Positions 1-10,357 are shown, counted from the stretch's first letter. The stretch is DNA of 64,000 bases from an uncultured Prochlorococcus sp. (GCA_902622625.1 CACNQS010000005.1:1-64000), one strand, 5' to 3'. Made by a program: numbers and translations. The notes: generated by a model not told the origin, from the letters alone.

Positions 1-110
1 CCTATTAAAACTGAAACCGAAATGAGAAGTCCGTACCATCTAATAGTTATAAATCCTAAATTTAAAAAAGTTTCTCCTGGAGATTGTATAAAAGCTTGAA
101 GTATAAGCAT
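1..110 (-). CDS. lgt: prolipoprotein diacylglyceryl transferase, N-terminal part (runs off window)
   Basis: Reverse complement from 110 translates [37 protein letters not shown], typical of the Lgt N-terminus (SPG...IRWYGL). Not in the ORF track. Confidence 0.85.
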   Translation of the reverse strand, partial: MLILQAFIQSPGETFLNLGFITIRWYGLLISVSVLI

Positions 111-120
111 TTAGAGAAAG

Positions 121-1047
121 TTAGATACCCTCTGCTGCTTGAACTTTTTCTACTTGTTTTTTCTTTAATACTAAAAGTATTTGTGTTAAGCCTACACCAA
201 TGAAGAATGCAATCAATCCAATAACTCTATAAGGGCTCTGAAGTACAACCTCAGCATCTAATTGCCCAAAGCCACCAACGTTGGGATCATTCGTAAGAGG
301 GTCACCTACATTAATTTTGTCTTGCGCTTTTACGATAAGTTGAGGACCAACAGGCACTGCTTCGGTAGTTATTTCACCATTATCGTTTACTATATTGACT
401 TGATAGCTACCATCTTCAATTGTTTCTATTGAATTTATAGTTCCTGCGGTGGAAGAAGTGAATACTACATTATTGCTCTTGTCTCCAGTTGGATATACCT
501 GACCTCTACCTCTATTGCCTCCAATATGTAACGAGTATTTTCCATAGTGATATTCTTTATTAGTGGATGGGTCAGGGGAAAGTACAGGGAAAACGATTTC
601 TTTATTGGTATCGCCAGGTAAAGGTCCGACAATAATGATATTGTCTTTCTCTTCACTGTAATTAGTGAAATAAACCCCTTCTGTCTCCTCTTTTATTTCT
701 TCGGTCCATCTTTCTTGTGGAGCAAGTTTAAAGCCATCAGGCAGCATTACAACAGCACCAACTTGTAATGGGACTTCCGAACCATCAGCCCCTATCTCTT
801 TTAAATCATTTTTGTAGGGTATTTTGACTACAGCTTTGAAAACACTGTCTGCCCCAACAGATTGTGGAACCTCTGCAATTGTAGGCATCTGAGCTAGATG
901 ACAATTTGCACAGACTATCTTACCTGTGGCTTCTCTTGGGGATTCGTAGTTTTGCTGAGCCCAAAATGGATAAGCAAAACTGATCTTTGGATAAAATACA
1001 ATGCTTGAGATGAAAAGCAGAGTACAGATAAATAAACTTGTTTTTTT
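121..1047 (-). CDS. petA: cytochrome f
   Basis: YPFWAQQ after a signal peptide, CANCH heme motif, C-terminal TM anchor. Start moved from the track's 1092 to the internal Met MKKTSLF, since the longer form overlaps petC. Confidence 0.95.
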   Translation of the reverse strand, partial: KKTSLFICTLLFISSIVFYPKISFAYPFWAQQNYESPREATGKIVCANCHLAQMPTIAEVPQSVGADSVFKAVVKIPYKNDLKEIGADGSEVPLQVGAVVMLPDGFKLAPQERWTEEIKEETEGVYFTNYSEEKDNIIIVGPLPGDTNKEIVFPVLSPDPSTNKEYHYGKYSLHIGGNRGRGQVYPTGDKSNNVVFTSSTAGTINSIETIEDGSYQVNIVNDNGEITTEAVPVGPQLIVKAQDKINVGDPLTNDPNVGGFGQLDAEVVLQSPYRVIGLIAFFIGVGLTQILLVLKKKQVEKVQAAEGI

Positions 1048-1079
1048 CATGATTTGATTTTTAAGACCTTTCATTTTTT

Positions 1080-1616
1080 TTATGCCCACCATGGATTTTC
1101 ATTAGTTCTAAAGTCAGTTTCTGACCATTGTTTGACAAGTACAGCATCATCTTCAATATCGACATGAGCTAGAGCTAAAGACAAAGGCGCAGGCCCCCTT
1201 ACTACCTTCCCATTTGTATCGTACTGACTGCCATGACAAGGACATATGAATTTATTAGCACCACTATCCCATGGGACAACGCAACCTAAATGAGTACAAA
1301 TTGCATTTAAACCAAATTCTCCTATTTCCCCACCCTCATTAACTATTAAATAAGTTGGATCTCCTTTTAGACCTTGAACTAGACTTCTGTCTCCTGCTTG
1401 ATGGGTAGCTAACCAACCTGTCTTAGTTATTGGATTCCCTAATTCATCTTTGGCAGAAGTTCCACCTCCACCTCCGCCTGCTCTTAAAGGCATGAAATAA
1501 TTCGCTACAGGGTAAAGTGCTCCTAAAGCTACACCAGTTGCAGTACCAAATGTAAGAAGATTCATAAATTGCCTTCGACCCATTGAAGGGACATCATTGG
1601 AACTTAATTGAGTCAT
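1080..1616 (-). CDS. petC: cytochrome b6f Rieske iron-sulfur subunit
   Basis: [10 protein letters not shown] and CPCHGSQYD cluster motifs, N-terminal TM with Gly-rich hinge. Confidence 0.97.
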   Translation of the reverse strand: MTQLSSNDVPSMGRRQFMNLLTFGTATGVALGALYPVANYFMPLRAGGGGGGTSAKDELGNPITKTGWLATHQAGDRSLVQGLKGDPTYLIVNEGGEIGEFGLNAICTHLGCVVPWDSGANKFICPCHGSQYDTNGKVVRGPAPLSLALAHVDIEDDAVLVKQWSETDFRTNENPWWA

Positions 1617-1739
1617 TCGCTACTTGGTTCTGTTATTTATTAGTTATTATGGAGCAAATTGCTCAATTTCTGTTGCAAATAGATAGGACTTTTAATAATT
1701 TAAAGTAAAAGTTTAGGAAGTCTTAATTAATTGATTTAA

Positions 1740-2057
1740 ATGAACCCATTGCTAGTAGATGAAGTTATACATTATTTGATTCATCGCTGGGGGAAAAAAT
1801 ATGATTTTAGACTCTTTAGAAGAGGAAAATTCGTTTATTTTCAAATGATGTGGGGATTTCTTGGACAGGAATCATTCCCTTTAAGTGAAGATGAATATAA
1901 AAAATCGATAGCTGATAAAATCGAGATTTTAAATAGATGTGGATATTCAGAAGAAGTAAGGGAATGGCTAAAGAAAGTCAATGCTAAGCCAAGGTTAGGT
2001 AGAGCTGTCAGCTTGCAATTAGATCTTAATGAGAAGATGAGAGAGTTTTTGACTTAA
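1740..2057 (+). CDS. conserved cyanobacterial protein, DUF3067-like
   Basis: ORF with MMWGFLGQESFPLSEDEY motif; family recalled, not searched. Confidence 0.7.
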   Translation: MNPLLVDEVIHYLIHRWGKKYDFRLFRRGKFVYFQMMWGFLGQESFPLSEDEYKKSIADKIEILNRCGYSEEVREWLKKVNAKPRLGRAVSLQLDLNEKMREFLT

Positions 2058-2784
2058 GATTTTCTGATAAGTAAGTTAATCCAGTACCCACAAAAAATAA
2101 AAACACAATCGATATAGATAGCAATGACATAGTCAATGGGTCTGTTGAAGGGGTAATCACTGCAGATAATATTGCAGAAGAAATTACAACTATCTTCCAA
2201 TTCGAAATCATTTTTTCTGTTGTGATTATTCCAAGAGAACCAAGAATAAATTGTAATACTGGCAATTGAAAAGCTATTGCAGTGCTAGACATTAATAAGA
2301 GAACAAAATCAAAATATCTTTCTATAGACCAAGTTGGTTCAACAATATCAGCACCGAAACTAATAAAGAAATTTATTGCTGCAGGGACTAATATCCACCA
2401 TGAAAAAATTAATCCTAAAAAAAATAGAAGACCTGAACCAAAAACTGCAGGCAAGATAAGGCTTTTTTCTTGTTTTGTTAAACCAGGAGAAATGAATAAT
2501 ATTATTTGATAAAAAATATAAGGCATAGAAACTATCAATCCGGTGTAACCTGCCACTTTAATAGCGACAAATAAAAACTCTCCTGGAGCAAGTTGTAGTA
2601 AATGAATATCACCAGCTGGAATTTCCAAAAAAGATATTAATGGCTTAATGATGAGAAAACTAAAGAATATTGAAATAAGTATTGAGTAAATTGAGTTTAG
2701 TATCCTTTGACGAAGCTCCTCTAAATGATCACTAAAAGTCATAGAATCTGATGATTTATTTTCGCTTTGACCTGTACCTCTCAT
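2026..2784 (-). CDS. tatC: Sec-independent translocase TatC
   Basis: FSDHLEELRQRI N-terminus, six hydrophobic segments. Confidence 0.95.
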   Translation of the reverse strand: MRGTGQSENKSSDSMTFSDHLEELRQRILNSIYSILISIFFSFLIIKPLISFLEIPAGDIHLLQLAPGEFLFVAIKVAGYTGLIVSMPYIFYQIILFISPGLTKQEKSLILPAVFGSGLLFFLGLIFSWWILVPAAINFFISFGADIVEPTWSIERYFDFVLLLMSSTAIAFQLPVLQFILGSLGIITTEKMISNWKIVVISSAILSAVITPSTDPLTMSLLSISIVFLFFVGTGLTYLSENLKSKTLSSSH

Positions 2785-2864
2785 TATTATTTGATAAAAA
2801 TTGTGTAAGAAAAAGGTTTAAAACTACTATTGTCAAAGTCCAATTTATTTTTCGATAAACTTAA

Positions 2865-3125
2865 TTATTTGCTTAATTTAGGATTTGTTGGATCTGGTAA
2901 TAAGAAAGGAGGGGCATCATTTAAAGATGATTCACCGTAAGTTTCATATTCTCTATATCCACCCATTTTTCCATTCGTTTTCATTAAAGCACTTACGAAG
3001 GCAAGCAGTAAGAAAACAGTAGGAGCTCCAATTATTAATGCAGCACCAAATAGATATCCAACAATAAATTCTGGAAAACTATGATTTCCTAAAAATTCAT
3101 GAGTGCCTAAAAGAAAATCAAACAT
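2865..3125 (-). CDS. conserved small membrane protein, function unknown
   Basis: 86 aa ORF with one or two hydrophobic segments. Confidence 0.6.
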   Translation of the reverse strand: MFDFLLGTHEFLGNHSFPEFIVGYLFGAALIIGAPTVFLLLAFVSALMKTNGKMGGYREYETYGESSLNDAPPFLLPDPTNPKLSK

Positions 3126-3154
3126 TTAGATTTAAAAATTTTTTTCATTATAAA

Positions 3155-4879
3155 CTAAATTACTGTTTTAAGATTTTTTTTAATGTAATCTTCTCCTCTT
3201 GTAGGATTTCCCCAAATAATTTCTCCACTTTTAAAGGAAACGCAACCAGGTCCTCCGTTTTTGATTTTTTGCAAATCTTTTATCTTCACTAAATTAATTG
3301 GAACTTTAATGTTTCTTTTTGCCTTACTAAATAAAGCAGCTAAATCTGCAGCTATTTGAAGATCTTGTTCAGATGCTATTTGAGATGAAGACTTCAAAAC
3401 TACATGACTGCCAGGTGATTCCTGTGCATGAAACCATAAATCGCCTTTTTTTGAGAACTTAAAGCTTATTAAATCATTTTGCCTCATATTTCGCCCTACC
3501 TGAAGCTTCAATCCTGTGGGAGTTTCAACTTGAATTGGTGAAGACTCTATCTCATATGTACTTTTCTGATCTCCTCTTTGCTTCTTGATATTGATATTAA
3601 ACTCGTTACAAATTTCTTCCATAATTTCTTCTAGTAGTTTGATTCTCATAAAAAGTTTTTCATGATTTAAAGAATTTAAATTTTCTAGAAGGGTAGTGAA
3701 TTCGTCTAATCTCTCTATATTTGTTTTGTAAATACTTAATCTTTCTTTAATTAATTCTCTAGATCTCTTAAGTTTTTTTGATTTTTTATATAGTTTTTGT
3801 CCTTTTATAATGTCTTGTTTTTTAATTTCATGTGAAGCGAATATATTATCTGCTTTTTCTTTATATACCTCGTAGTTTTCTGATTTTATTAGAAGATCAT
3901 ATTGAATATTTAAATTTTTTTTCTCAGTGTTGGTCTGTTTAAAAATTATCCCTTCAATTTTCTTTTTCAATAATTCAAGTTTTTTTTGTTTCAGATGATA
4001 ATCATAATAATTCTCTAAGCTTGTGCATAAATCTATTTTATTTTCGCAATTAATTTCTTTATCAAAAAACCAAACGCAATAAAAATCTTTGTTGAATGTA
4101 GAAAAGTTAAAGTTATTGTTTTTAAACCTGTTTATCCAAATCTTCCAATTTTTAAATATCTCCTTTAAGTCTGAGTTGCTAATGAAATCAATATTTTTTT
4201 CCATTATTTCTGAATTAACAGTTGCGCTAACAACTTCTAATTGTTTCGTGAGGATAGGGCTTACGCCTTGATAGGTATTTATTAAACAGTATTTCAAAGA
4301 CTCAGGTACTATTGAAATTGAATCTTTCCACGATTGAAAAGACTCATCTTCTCTAGGTTGTTTTTTGAGATTTACTGGAGGGCCAGAATAAATTGATCCT
4401 GTTGAAATTGTTCTAAAACTAGATTGACTTGATTTAATTTGTTTCCCAACGGCAATTATTTTATGTTTATTATCCAGATAAAAAATATTACTATGCTTTC
4501 CCATTAATTCAAAAATTAAATACTTATTAATTTCATCTCCGGGTTTTTTCGCAAAACTAAATTTTATAACTCTCTCGAAATCATCTTGATCAATCGAAAT
4601 TAAAGCCATATACTTTAATCCGTATCTTATTTGTTTAGAAAGTGTGCTTTCTCTCCCAATCTTTTCTGGCCTATTTATCTTTAGTATTCTTGGAGAGTCC
4701 CCATTCCATGAAACTTCTAACCATGTTTGAGAATCAACTCCTCTGAAACATAATTGAATTGTATTAGGCTCTGGTTGTTGGGCAGTCTCAAACTTTGTAG
4801 GTAAGATGTTCTTTGTCAAATAATGCAAGACAGATCTAATAGATGTAATATCCATAATCTGTGGAACACCTTTTTGCAT
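3155..4879 (-). CDS. NFACT/RqcH-like protein (ribosome quality control)
   Basis: NFACT-N start, central coiled coil, NFACT-R motif GDLWFHAQESPGSHVVLK. Confidence 0.88.
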   Translation of the reverse strand: MQKGVPQIMDITSIRSVLHYLTKNILPTKFETAQQPEPNTIQLCFRGVDSQTWLEVSWNGDSPRILKINRPEKIGRESTLSKQIRYGLKYMALISIDQDDFERVIKFSFAKKPGDEINKYLIFELMGKHSNIFYLDNKHKIIAVGKQIKSSQSSFRTISTGSIYSGPPVNLKKQPREDESFQSWKDSISIVPESLKYCLINTYQGVSPILTKQLEVVSATVNSEIMEKNIDFISNSDLKEIFKNWKIWINRFKNNNFNFSTFNKDFYCVWFFDKEINCENKIDLCTSLENYYDYHLKQKKLELLKKKIEGIIFKQTNTEKKNLNIQYDLLIKSENYEVYKEKADNIFASHEIKKQDIIKGQKLYKKSKKLKRSRELIKERLSIYKTNIERLDEFTTLLENLNSLNHEKLFMRIKLLEEIMEEICNEFNINIKKQRGDQKSTYEIESSPIQVETPTGLKLQVGRNMRQNDLISFKFSKKGDLWFHAQESPGSHVVLKSSSQIASEQDLQIAADLAALFSKAKRNIKVPINLVKIKDLQKIKNGGPGCVSFKSGEIIWGNPTRGEDYIKKNLKTVI

Positions 4880-4928
4880 TATTCCTTTTTAATTCACAAG
4901 ATGTTTATTTTACTGTAAAAAATTTAAT

Positions 4929-5483
4929 ATGAAAAACCAAAAAAAACTCATTATCCTTACTGGACCCAGTGGGGTAGGTAAAGGAACAGTTGTTAAAGAA
5001 ATATTAGGTAAAGAAAAAAATTTTTGGCTTTCAATATCTGCAACTACTAGAGAACCTAGAGAGGGAGAGAAGGACGGAGAAAATTATTATTTCTTAAATC
5101 AAGAAAAGTTTAAAGAAATGATTGAACAAAATCTTTTCCTTGAATGGGCTCAATTCGCTGGAAACTACTATGGAACGCCTTTTTCTTCTGTTAATGAGAA
5201 AATAAAAAAGGGATTTACCGTACTACTTGAAATTGAAGTAGAGGGTGCAAGGCAAATAAAAAATAAGTTTCCTGATTCAATGTCAATATTTTTACTTCCT
5301 CCGGATAAAGAAGAGTTAGAGAGAAGAATAAGAAATAGAGGTACAGAAGAAGAAGAGGCAATAAAAAAAAGACTCTTAAGGGCTAATTATGAGATTTCAG
5401 TATCTAATGAATTTGATTTTGCATTAACAAATAACAATGTTGATGAAACAGCAGAAAAAATAATCAAGTTAATAAAAACTTGA
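4929..5483 (+). CDS. gmk: guanylate kinase
   Basis: LTGPSGVGKGTV P-loop, STTREPREGEKDGENYYF. Confidence 0.97.
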   Translation: MKNQKKLIILTGPSGVGKGTVVKEILGKEKNFWLSISATTREPREGEKDGENYYFLNQEKFKEMIEQNLFLEWAQFAGNYYGTPFSSVNEKIKKGFTVLLEIEVEGARQIKNKFPDSMSIFLLPPDKEELERRIRNRGTEEEEAIKKRLLRANYEISVSNEFDFALTNNNVDETAEKIIKLIKT

Positions 5484-5485
5484 TT
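5462..5485 (+). terminator. intrinsic terminator hairpin overlapping the gmk stop codon
   Basis: AATCAAGTT-AATAAA-AACTTGATT (9-bp perfect stem) followed by ATTTTCTATTT. Confidence 0.6.
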
Positions 5486-5497
5486 ATTTTCTATTTA

Positions 5498-5632
5498 TCA
5501 ACTCATTGGATGGAATAATAAATCTGGGAAAAACCTATTAAATTCAATAATTATTCCAGCTGTAAGGCTTAGCCAAATTGCTGCTACCACTGGAGCAGAT
5601 CTGACAAATTTTGTGTTTAGAATTTTGAACAT
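5498..5632 (-). CDS. psaJ: photosystem I subunit IX
   Basis: Translates [44 protein letters not shown]; directly downstream of psaF. Below the ORF-track length cutoff. Confidence 0.95.
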   Translation of the reverse strand: MFKILNTKFVRSAPVVAAIWLSLTAGIIIEFNRFFPDLLFHPMS

Positions 5633-5660
5633 TTGTTTTATGAAAGTTTTTTAAGGATGT

Positions 5661-6224
5661 TTAGCGAGGACCATTAAGTGTAATATTGTTATCTTTCTCT
5701 CTTAAATCTCCATTTCTACCTTGTTTATTAGCAAGAAGAGGCCATTGGGCTCCTTTTACAAGACATTTTCTGGCTAAGTCTAGGTCAATAATGATCTCAA
5801 GATCCGCTGGATTCTTAGTCTTTTTTGATTCAATGAGATATTCTCTCCCTGACCAACCTATTATTCCAGCAATGTAAATGAACAATACTCCGGGAATAAG
5901 TAAATCTCCTTCATGACCTCTATTTAGAAGGGCCCCCCATGGCTCAAGAGGAGGTCCAATTATTAAATGAGGAAGTCCATCATCTCCGCATGATGCTTTT
6001 CCATATCTTTCAAATCTTGCTATGTCTTTTTGAGTAGTTGCAGAATTTGCCCTCTCAATGAATTTAGGATTTTCAGAGCATTTTGTGAGAGCTGAAGCGG
6101 TAAATTCGGTGCTAGCTCTATCTGCGTTTAAGGCAGGCCCATTAGCAGCTAAAGCAATTGGAGTAATTCCGAGGAACAGAAAAACTGAGGTTATGATTGA
6201 AAAAAAGAATTTCATAAGTTGCAA
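5661..6224 (-). CDS. psaF: photosystem I subunit III
   Basis: Signal peptide, ALTKCSENPKFIERA, GLPHLIIGPPLEPWGALLNRGHEGDLLIPGVLFIYIAGIIGWSGREYL. Confidence 0.97.
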   Translation of the reverse strand: MQLMKFFFSIITSVFLFLGITPIALAANGPALNADRASTEFTASALTKCSENPKFIERANSATTQKDIARFERYGKASCGDDGLPHLIIGPPLEPWGALLNRGHEGDLLIPGVLFIYIAGIIGWSGREYLIESKKTKNPADLEIIIDLDLARKCLVKGAQWPLLANKQGRNGDLREKDNNITLNGPR

Positions 6225-6289
6225 TCTTTAATTCCTTATAGTGTATTAAGTAAGAAATTAATATTAAAATAGAACAAGTTGAATCAAAA

Positions 6290-7360
6290 ATGCATAAAGT
6301 TTTAGCTATTGAAACAAGTTGTGATGAGACATCTGTCTCAATAGTTTCTAATATTGGCGATACTTTCAGAATACATTCAAATATAATTGCCTCTCAAATT
6401 GAAGATCATTCAAAATGGGGAGGAGTTGTGCCTGAACTTGCAGCTAGAAAGCATTTGGAATTATTACCTTTTGTTTTAGATCAGGCTCTAGAAGAAGCAA
6501 AAATTAAAATTGAGGAAGTCAATTATATTGCATCAACCGTAGCTCCTGGATTAGTTGGTTGTTTACGAGTTGGCTCTATAACTGCAAGATCACTTTGCAT
6601 GTTACATTCAAAACCATTTTTGGGAATTCATCATTTGGAGGGGCATTTATCTTCAATTCTATTTTCAGAAAACTATCCAAAGAAATCTTTTCTTACATTA
6701 CTTGTTAGCGGCGGGCATACTGAATTGATAAAGGTAGATGATAGTAGGAGGATGCAAAGACTTGGGAAAAGTTTTGATGATGCCGCTGGAGAAGCCTTTG
6801 ATAAAGTTGGCAGACTATTAGGTCTTAGTTATCCAGGAGGACCTGCAATTGAAAAGATTGCTAAAAATGGGGACCCAATGAAATTTAATTTACCAAAATG
6901 TAAGATCTCTGATAAAAAAGGTGGATTTCTTAAATATGATTTCTCTTTTAGTGGTTTAAAAACTGCCGTATTAAGATTAGTTGAGAGAATAAATTTGGCT
7001 GGGAAGACCGTTCCAATTCCAGATATTGCTGCAAGTTTTGAGAGAGTAGTGGCAGAGGTCTTAGTCGAGAGAACAATAAAATGCGCAGAAGATCATAGCT
7101 TAGATAATGTTGTTGTGGTTGGGGGAGTGGCAGCTAACAATACATTAAGAAAAATGATGATTAGTGAAGCTAGTAAAAAATCTATTAAAGTTCATTTAGC
7201 GCCACTTGATCTTTGTACAGATAATGCGGCAATGATTGGAGCGGCGGCGTTGTTCAGAATCAAATTTAAGGATCATTTAAGTTCCCTTAAATTAGGTGTC
7301 GCAGGAAGACTATCAATTGAACAAGCAAATACCCTTTATGAAGAAAACCCTCCTTTCTAA
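6290..7360 (+). CDS. tsaD: tRNA N6-threonylcarbamoyladenosine synthase subunit TsaD
   Basis: LAIETSCDETSVS, SGGHTELI, GKSFDDAAGEAFDKVGR, GGVAANNTLR. Confidence 0.97.
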   Translation: MHKVLAIETSCDETSVSIVSNIGDTFRIHSNIIASQIEDHSKWGGVVPELAARKHLELLPFVLDQALEEAKIKIEEVNYIASTVAPGLVGCLRVGSITARSLCMLHSKPFLGIHHLEGHLSSILFSENYPKKSFLTLLVSGGHTELIKVDDSRRMQRLGKSFDDAAGEAFDKVGRLLGLSYPGGPAIEKIAKNGDPMKFNLPKCKISDKKGGFLKYDFSFSGLKTAVLRLVERINLAGKTVPIPDIAASFERVVAEVLVERTIKCAEDHSLDNVVVVGGVAANNTLRKMMISEASKKSIKVHLAPLDLCTDNAAMIGAAALFRIKFKDHLSSLKLGVAGRLSIEQANTLYEENPPF

Positions 7361-7365
7361 TTTCA

Positions 7366-7542
7366 ATGAACAAACAACCTAAAATCGAGATTAAAGAGAC
7401 AAAAAACTTCGTTGATAAAAAGGAATTGAATTTGTGGAAAAGAGGTTTTACCCCTCAAGCCGAAATATGGAATGGAAGGATGGCAACTGTTGGTATAGGA
7501 ATTATTTTTATAATTATTGCTTTAATAAGCCAGTTTTCTTAA
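7366..7542 (+). CDS. high light inducible protein (CAB/ELIP/HLIP family)
   Basis: 58 aa: MNKQPKIEIKETKNFVDKKELNLWKRGFTPQAEIWNGRMATVGIGIIFIIIALISQFS, with E..NGR.A helix. Missing from ORF track. Confidence 0.92.
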   Translation: MNKQPKIEIKETKNFVDKKELNLWKRGFTPQAEIWNGRMATVGIGIIFIIIALISQFS

Positions 7543-7703
7543 TGGAAACAAAATTAATTTTCTTAAAGTATTTTTGAAAGAATTTTTTAAAATCCTCTTT
7601 TTCAGCCGATGAATTAGATTAAAAAGTATTGTTTTTGTTGGACTAGAGATAAGATTATTGATTTAATCAAAATAATGAATGTTTTTATTATTTATAATTT
7701 TAT

Positions 7704-8909
7704 ATGACGCCTGAAAGGCTTGGATTACTTTGGGGGATAACTGTATTTGCAGGCGCGTGCGCTCGATTATTTTCTTCTTTTACAGGATTCCCAAGTGTTG
7801 TTATTTTATTGCTTTCTGGATTATTAATTGGAAGATCAGGATTGGGACTTGTTGAACCTTTAGATCTCGGGCAAGGGCTTGAAACTATTGTGGGGCTTTT
7901 GGTCTGTTTGGTTCTTTTTGAAGGGGGATTAAATTTAAAACTGCCTGAGGGGAATATAAGAAATACTGTTTTAAAAATTTCATTGGTAAGACTATTTATT
8001 TCATTATCAGCTGGAATTTTCATTGCTCATTGGCTGGCTGGCCTCTCATGGCAAGTCGCAGGAATATATAGTGCCATAGTTCTAGCCACTGGACCAACAG
8101 TTGTCTCTCCATTAGTGGAACAAATAAAATTAGTTTCCCCACTCTCGGAAGTTTTAAAAGCTGAGGGGTTGCTGCTTGAACCAATTGGTGCAGTACTAGC
8201 ATTACTGCTTTTAGAATTGACTTTAGGGGATCTTCGTGGGATTAACGATGTATTTATAGCATTAATGCAAAGATTAGGGGGAGGAGTTTTGATCGGATTA
8301 GTTGCGGGATGGTTACTTTCAGAAATTTTAAAAAAAATAAAAAATGAAGCCTCATTTGGTATAGAGCTTCAAGTTACCCTTGGATTTATTTTCCTTGTGT
8401 ATGGAATTTGCGAATATTTTTTACCAGAATCAGGCTTGCCGGCTTCAGTCGCAGCGGGTTTTATTGTAGGCAAAAGAGAAGTTATAGATAAGGAGAGATT
8501 GGATAATCTAATAGGTGAATTAGCTCAATTAGCAATAACAGTTCTTTTCCCTCTTTTAGCCGCTGACGTTTCTTGGGGTGAATTAAGTCCGCTAGGCTGG
8601 GGAGGGGTTGTTTGCGTTTTTATGTTGATGGTAATTGTTCGCCCTATCTCTATCTGGATAGCAACAATGGGGAGAGACTTGAACTTAAAAGAAAAAATAT
8701 TTTTAGCCTGGTTAGCCCCAAGAGGTATTGTTACTGCAGCTGTAGCTTCTCTTTTTTCTATCAGATTAGAGCAGGCTGGTATCCTTGGGGCTGGCCGTCT
8801 ACAAGGTTTAGTTTTTCTTACTATTTTGATGACAGTAGGAATACAAGGACTTTCAGCTAAACCTTTAGTAAATAGACTTAAATTAGGCCAAAAAAATAAT
8901 TTTGATTGA
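7704..8909 (+). CDS. cation:proton antiporter (CPA1/Na+/H+ exchanger family)
   Basis: Multi-TM ORF with VLFEGGLNL, LATGPTVVSPL, WLAPRGIVTAAVASLF. Confidence 0.88.
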   Translation: MTPERLGLLWGITVFAGACARLFSSFTGFPSVVILLLSGLLIGRSGLGLVEPLDLGQGLETIVGLLVCLVLFEGGLNLKLPEGNIRNTVLKISLVRLFISLSAGIFIAHWLAGLSWQVAGIYSAIVLATGPTVVSPLVEQIKLVSPLSEVLKAEGLLLEPIGAVLALLLLELTLGDLRGINDVFIALMQRLGGGVLIGLVAGWLLSEILKKIKNEASFGIELQVTLGFIFLVYGICEYFLPESGLPASVAAGFIVGKREVIDKERLDNLIGELAQLAITVLFPLLAADVSWGELSPLGWGGVVCVFMLMVIVRPISIWIATMGRDLNLKEKIFLAWLAPRGIVTAAVASLFSIRLEQAGILGAGRLQGLVFLTILMTVGIQGLSAKPLVNRLKLGQKNNFD

Positions 8910-10340
8910 TTAAAGACATCTTTCAATTCGAGTTCTATCAGTTCTACTCTCTGCGAATAGCTCCCAACTTTGAATTAAATCTGGCCCACTGAGAGATCCA
9001 AAAAAGGCTACTCTTAATGATTTCATTAATATCCCTTTTTTAATATTATGCTTTTTTGAGATTTCGTTTATTATTTCTTTGGCTTTCTCTTTACTTAGTT
9101 TTGTAGTATTTTGCTTAATTAAATAATTTAAGATTAGTTTTAAAGATAATTTGCTTTCCTGGTTTTCTAGAAAATCTTGACCTTCTTTTTGAATTGTAGG
9201 TATTAAGAAAAATGGTTTTGATTGATCAATTGAATCTTTTAAAAGAGTCATAGAGTCTCTAATCAAAATTGCTAATTTATTAGCCCATTCTTGAGATGGC
9301 GGCTCCCAACCATTGACATCCCAGTATTTTCTAATGATCTCAATTAACTTTATTGATTCCATACTTTTTATATATTGAGAATTAATCCAGTTGAGTTTTT
9401 CCCAACTAAATTTGGCTCCAGCTTTATTTATTTCTGATAAGTCAAAAATTTCAGATATCTCTTCCAGTGAAAGTATTTCTCTATCGGCAGATTTTGGAGA
9501 CCAACCTAAAAATGCCATATAGTTTGATAAGGCCTCAGGTAAATACCCCATTTCTCTAAATTCGTCGATTGAAGTAACGCAATCTCTCTTAGATAATTTT
9601 TTCCCTTCGCTATTTAATATTAAGGGTGTATGCGAAAAAGTTGGCAAATTAAAATTTAATGCTTTATAAATCAATATTTGTTTTGCAGTGTTCGAGATAT
9701 GGTCTTCACCCCTTACAACGTGAGTAATATTCATGAAATTATCATCAACTACAACTGCAAGATTATACAAAGGATCACCAATCTCATATCCCTTAGCCCT
9801 TCTTGATAAAACTAAATCACCGCCCAAATCCTTCCCTTGCCATTTGATTTCGCCTCTTATCTGATCAACCCATTTAATATCAATTTTTTCATCAATCTTA
9901 AATCTTATTACTGAAGTCCGCCCTTGGGATATGAATGTTTCTATTTCTTCTTTTGAAAGACTTCTGTGTCTATTATCATGCTTTGGTGGTAATCCTTTCT
10001 TTTTTTGTTCTTCTCTTAATTCAGATATTTCATCTTCTGATGTAAAGCACCTATATGCGGCTCCACATTCCAATAGTTTTTTGATATAACTTTTGTGAAT
10101 CGTAATTCGGTCACTTTGCTTTATAGGTTCTTCATCCCATTTAAGTCCAAGCCATTTCAAGCCCTCTAATATATTTTTTGTATATTCAGATTTAGATCGA
10201 AGAAGGTCTGTATCTTCTATTCTGATAAGAAATTTTCCACCTATTTTTTGTGCATACAACCAATTGAATAGTGCTGTTCGCGCTGTCCCAATATGAAATA
10301 AACCCGTTGGACTCGGGGCTAGTCTTAAACGTTTTTCCAA
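8910..10340 (-). CDS. gltX: glutamyl-tRNA synthetase
   Basis: RLAPSPTGLFHIGTARTALFNW (HIGH) and KLSKRD (KMSKS-like). Confidence 0.97.
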   Translation of the reverse strand: MEKRLRLAPSPTGLFHIGTARTALFNWLYAQKIGGKFLIRIEDTDLLRSKSEYTKNILEGLKWLGLKWDEEPIKQSDRITIHKSYIKKLLECGAAYRCFTSEDEISELREEQKKKGLPPKHDNRHRSLSKEEIETFISQGRTSVIRFKIDEKIDIKWVDQIRGEIKWQGKDLGGDLVLSRRAKGYEIGDPLYNLAVVVDDNFMNITHVVRGEDHISNTAKQILIYKALNFNLPTFSHTPLILNSEGKKLSKRDCVTSIDEFREMGYLPEALSNYMAFLGWSPKSADREILSLEEISEIFDLSEINKAGAKFSWEKLNWINSQYIKSMESIKLIEIIRKYWDVNGWEPPSQEWANKLAILIRDSMTLLKDSIDQSKPFFLIPTIQKEGQDFLENQESKLSLKLILNYLIKQNTTKLSKEKAKEIINEISKKHNIKKGILMKSLRVAFFGSLSGPDLIQSWELFAESRTDRTRIERCL

Positions 10341-10357
10341 ATTTTTTTTAGAAAAAA

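Noticed and set aside
465-656. 63 aa ORF in the track inside petA
   Set aside because: Alternative-frame ORF fully inside a confident gene with no recognisable protein features.
1048-1092. N-terminal extension [14 protein letters not shown] of cytochrome f
   Set aside because: Overlaps petC and precedes a normal signal peptide beginning MKKTSLF.
7700-8202. Antisense ORFs 7700-8023 and 8020-8202
   Set aside because: They lie antisense to the antiporter gene, which has clear family motifs; composition looks like reverse-strand noise.
8525-8926. 133 aa antisense ORF and 82 aa + ORF over the antiporter 3' end
   Set aside because: Overlap confident coding sequence; no conserved-looking motif.
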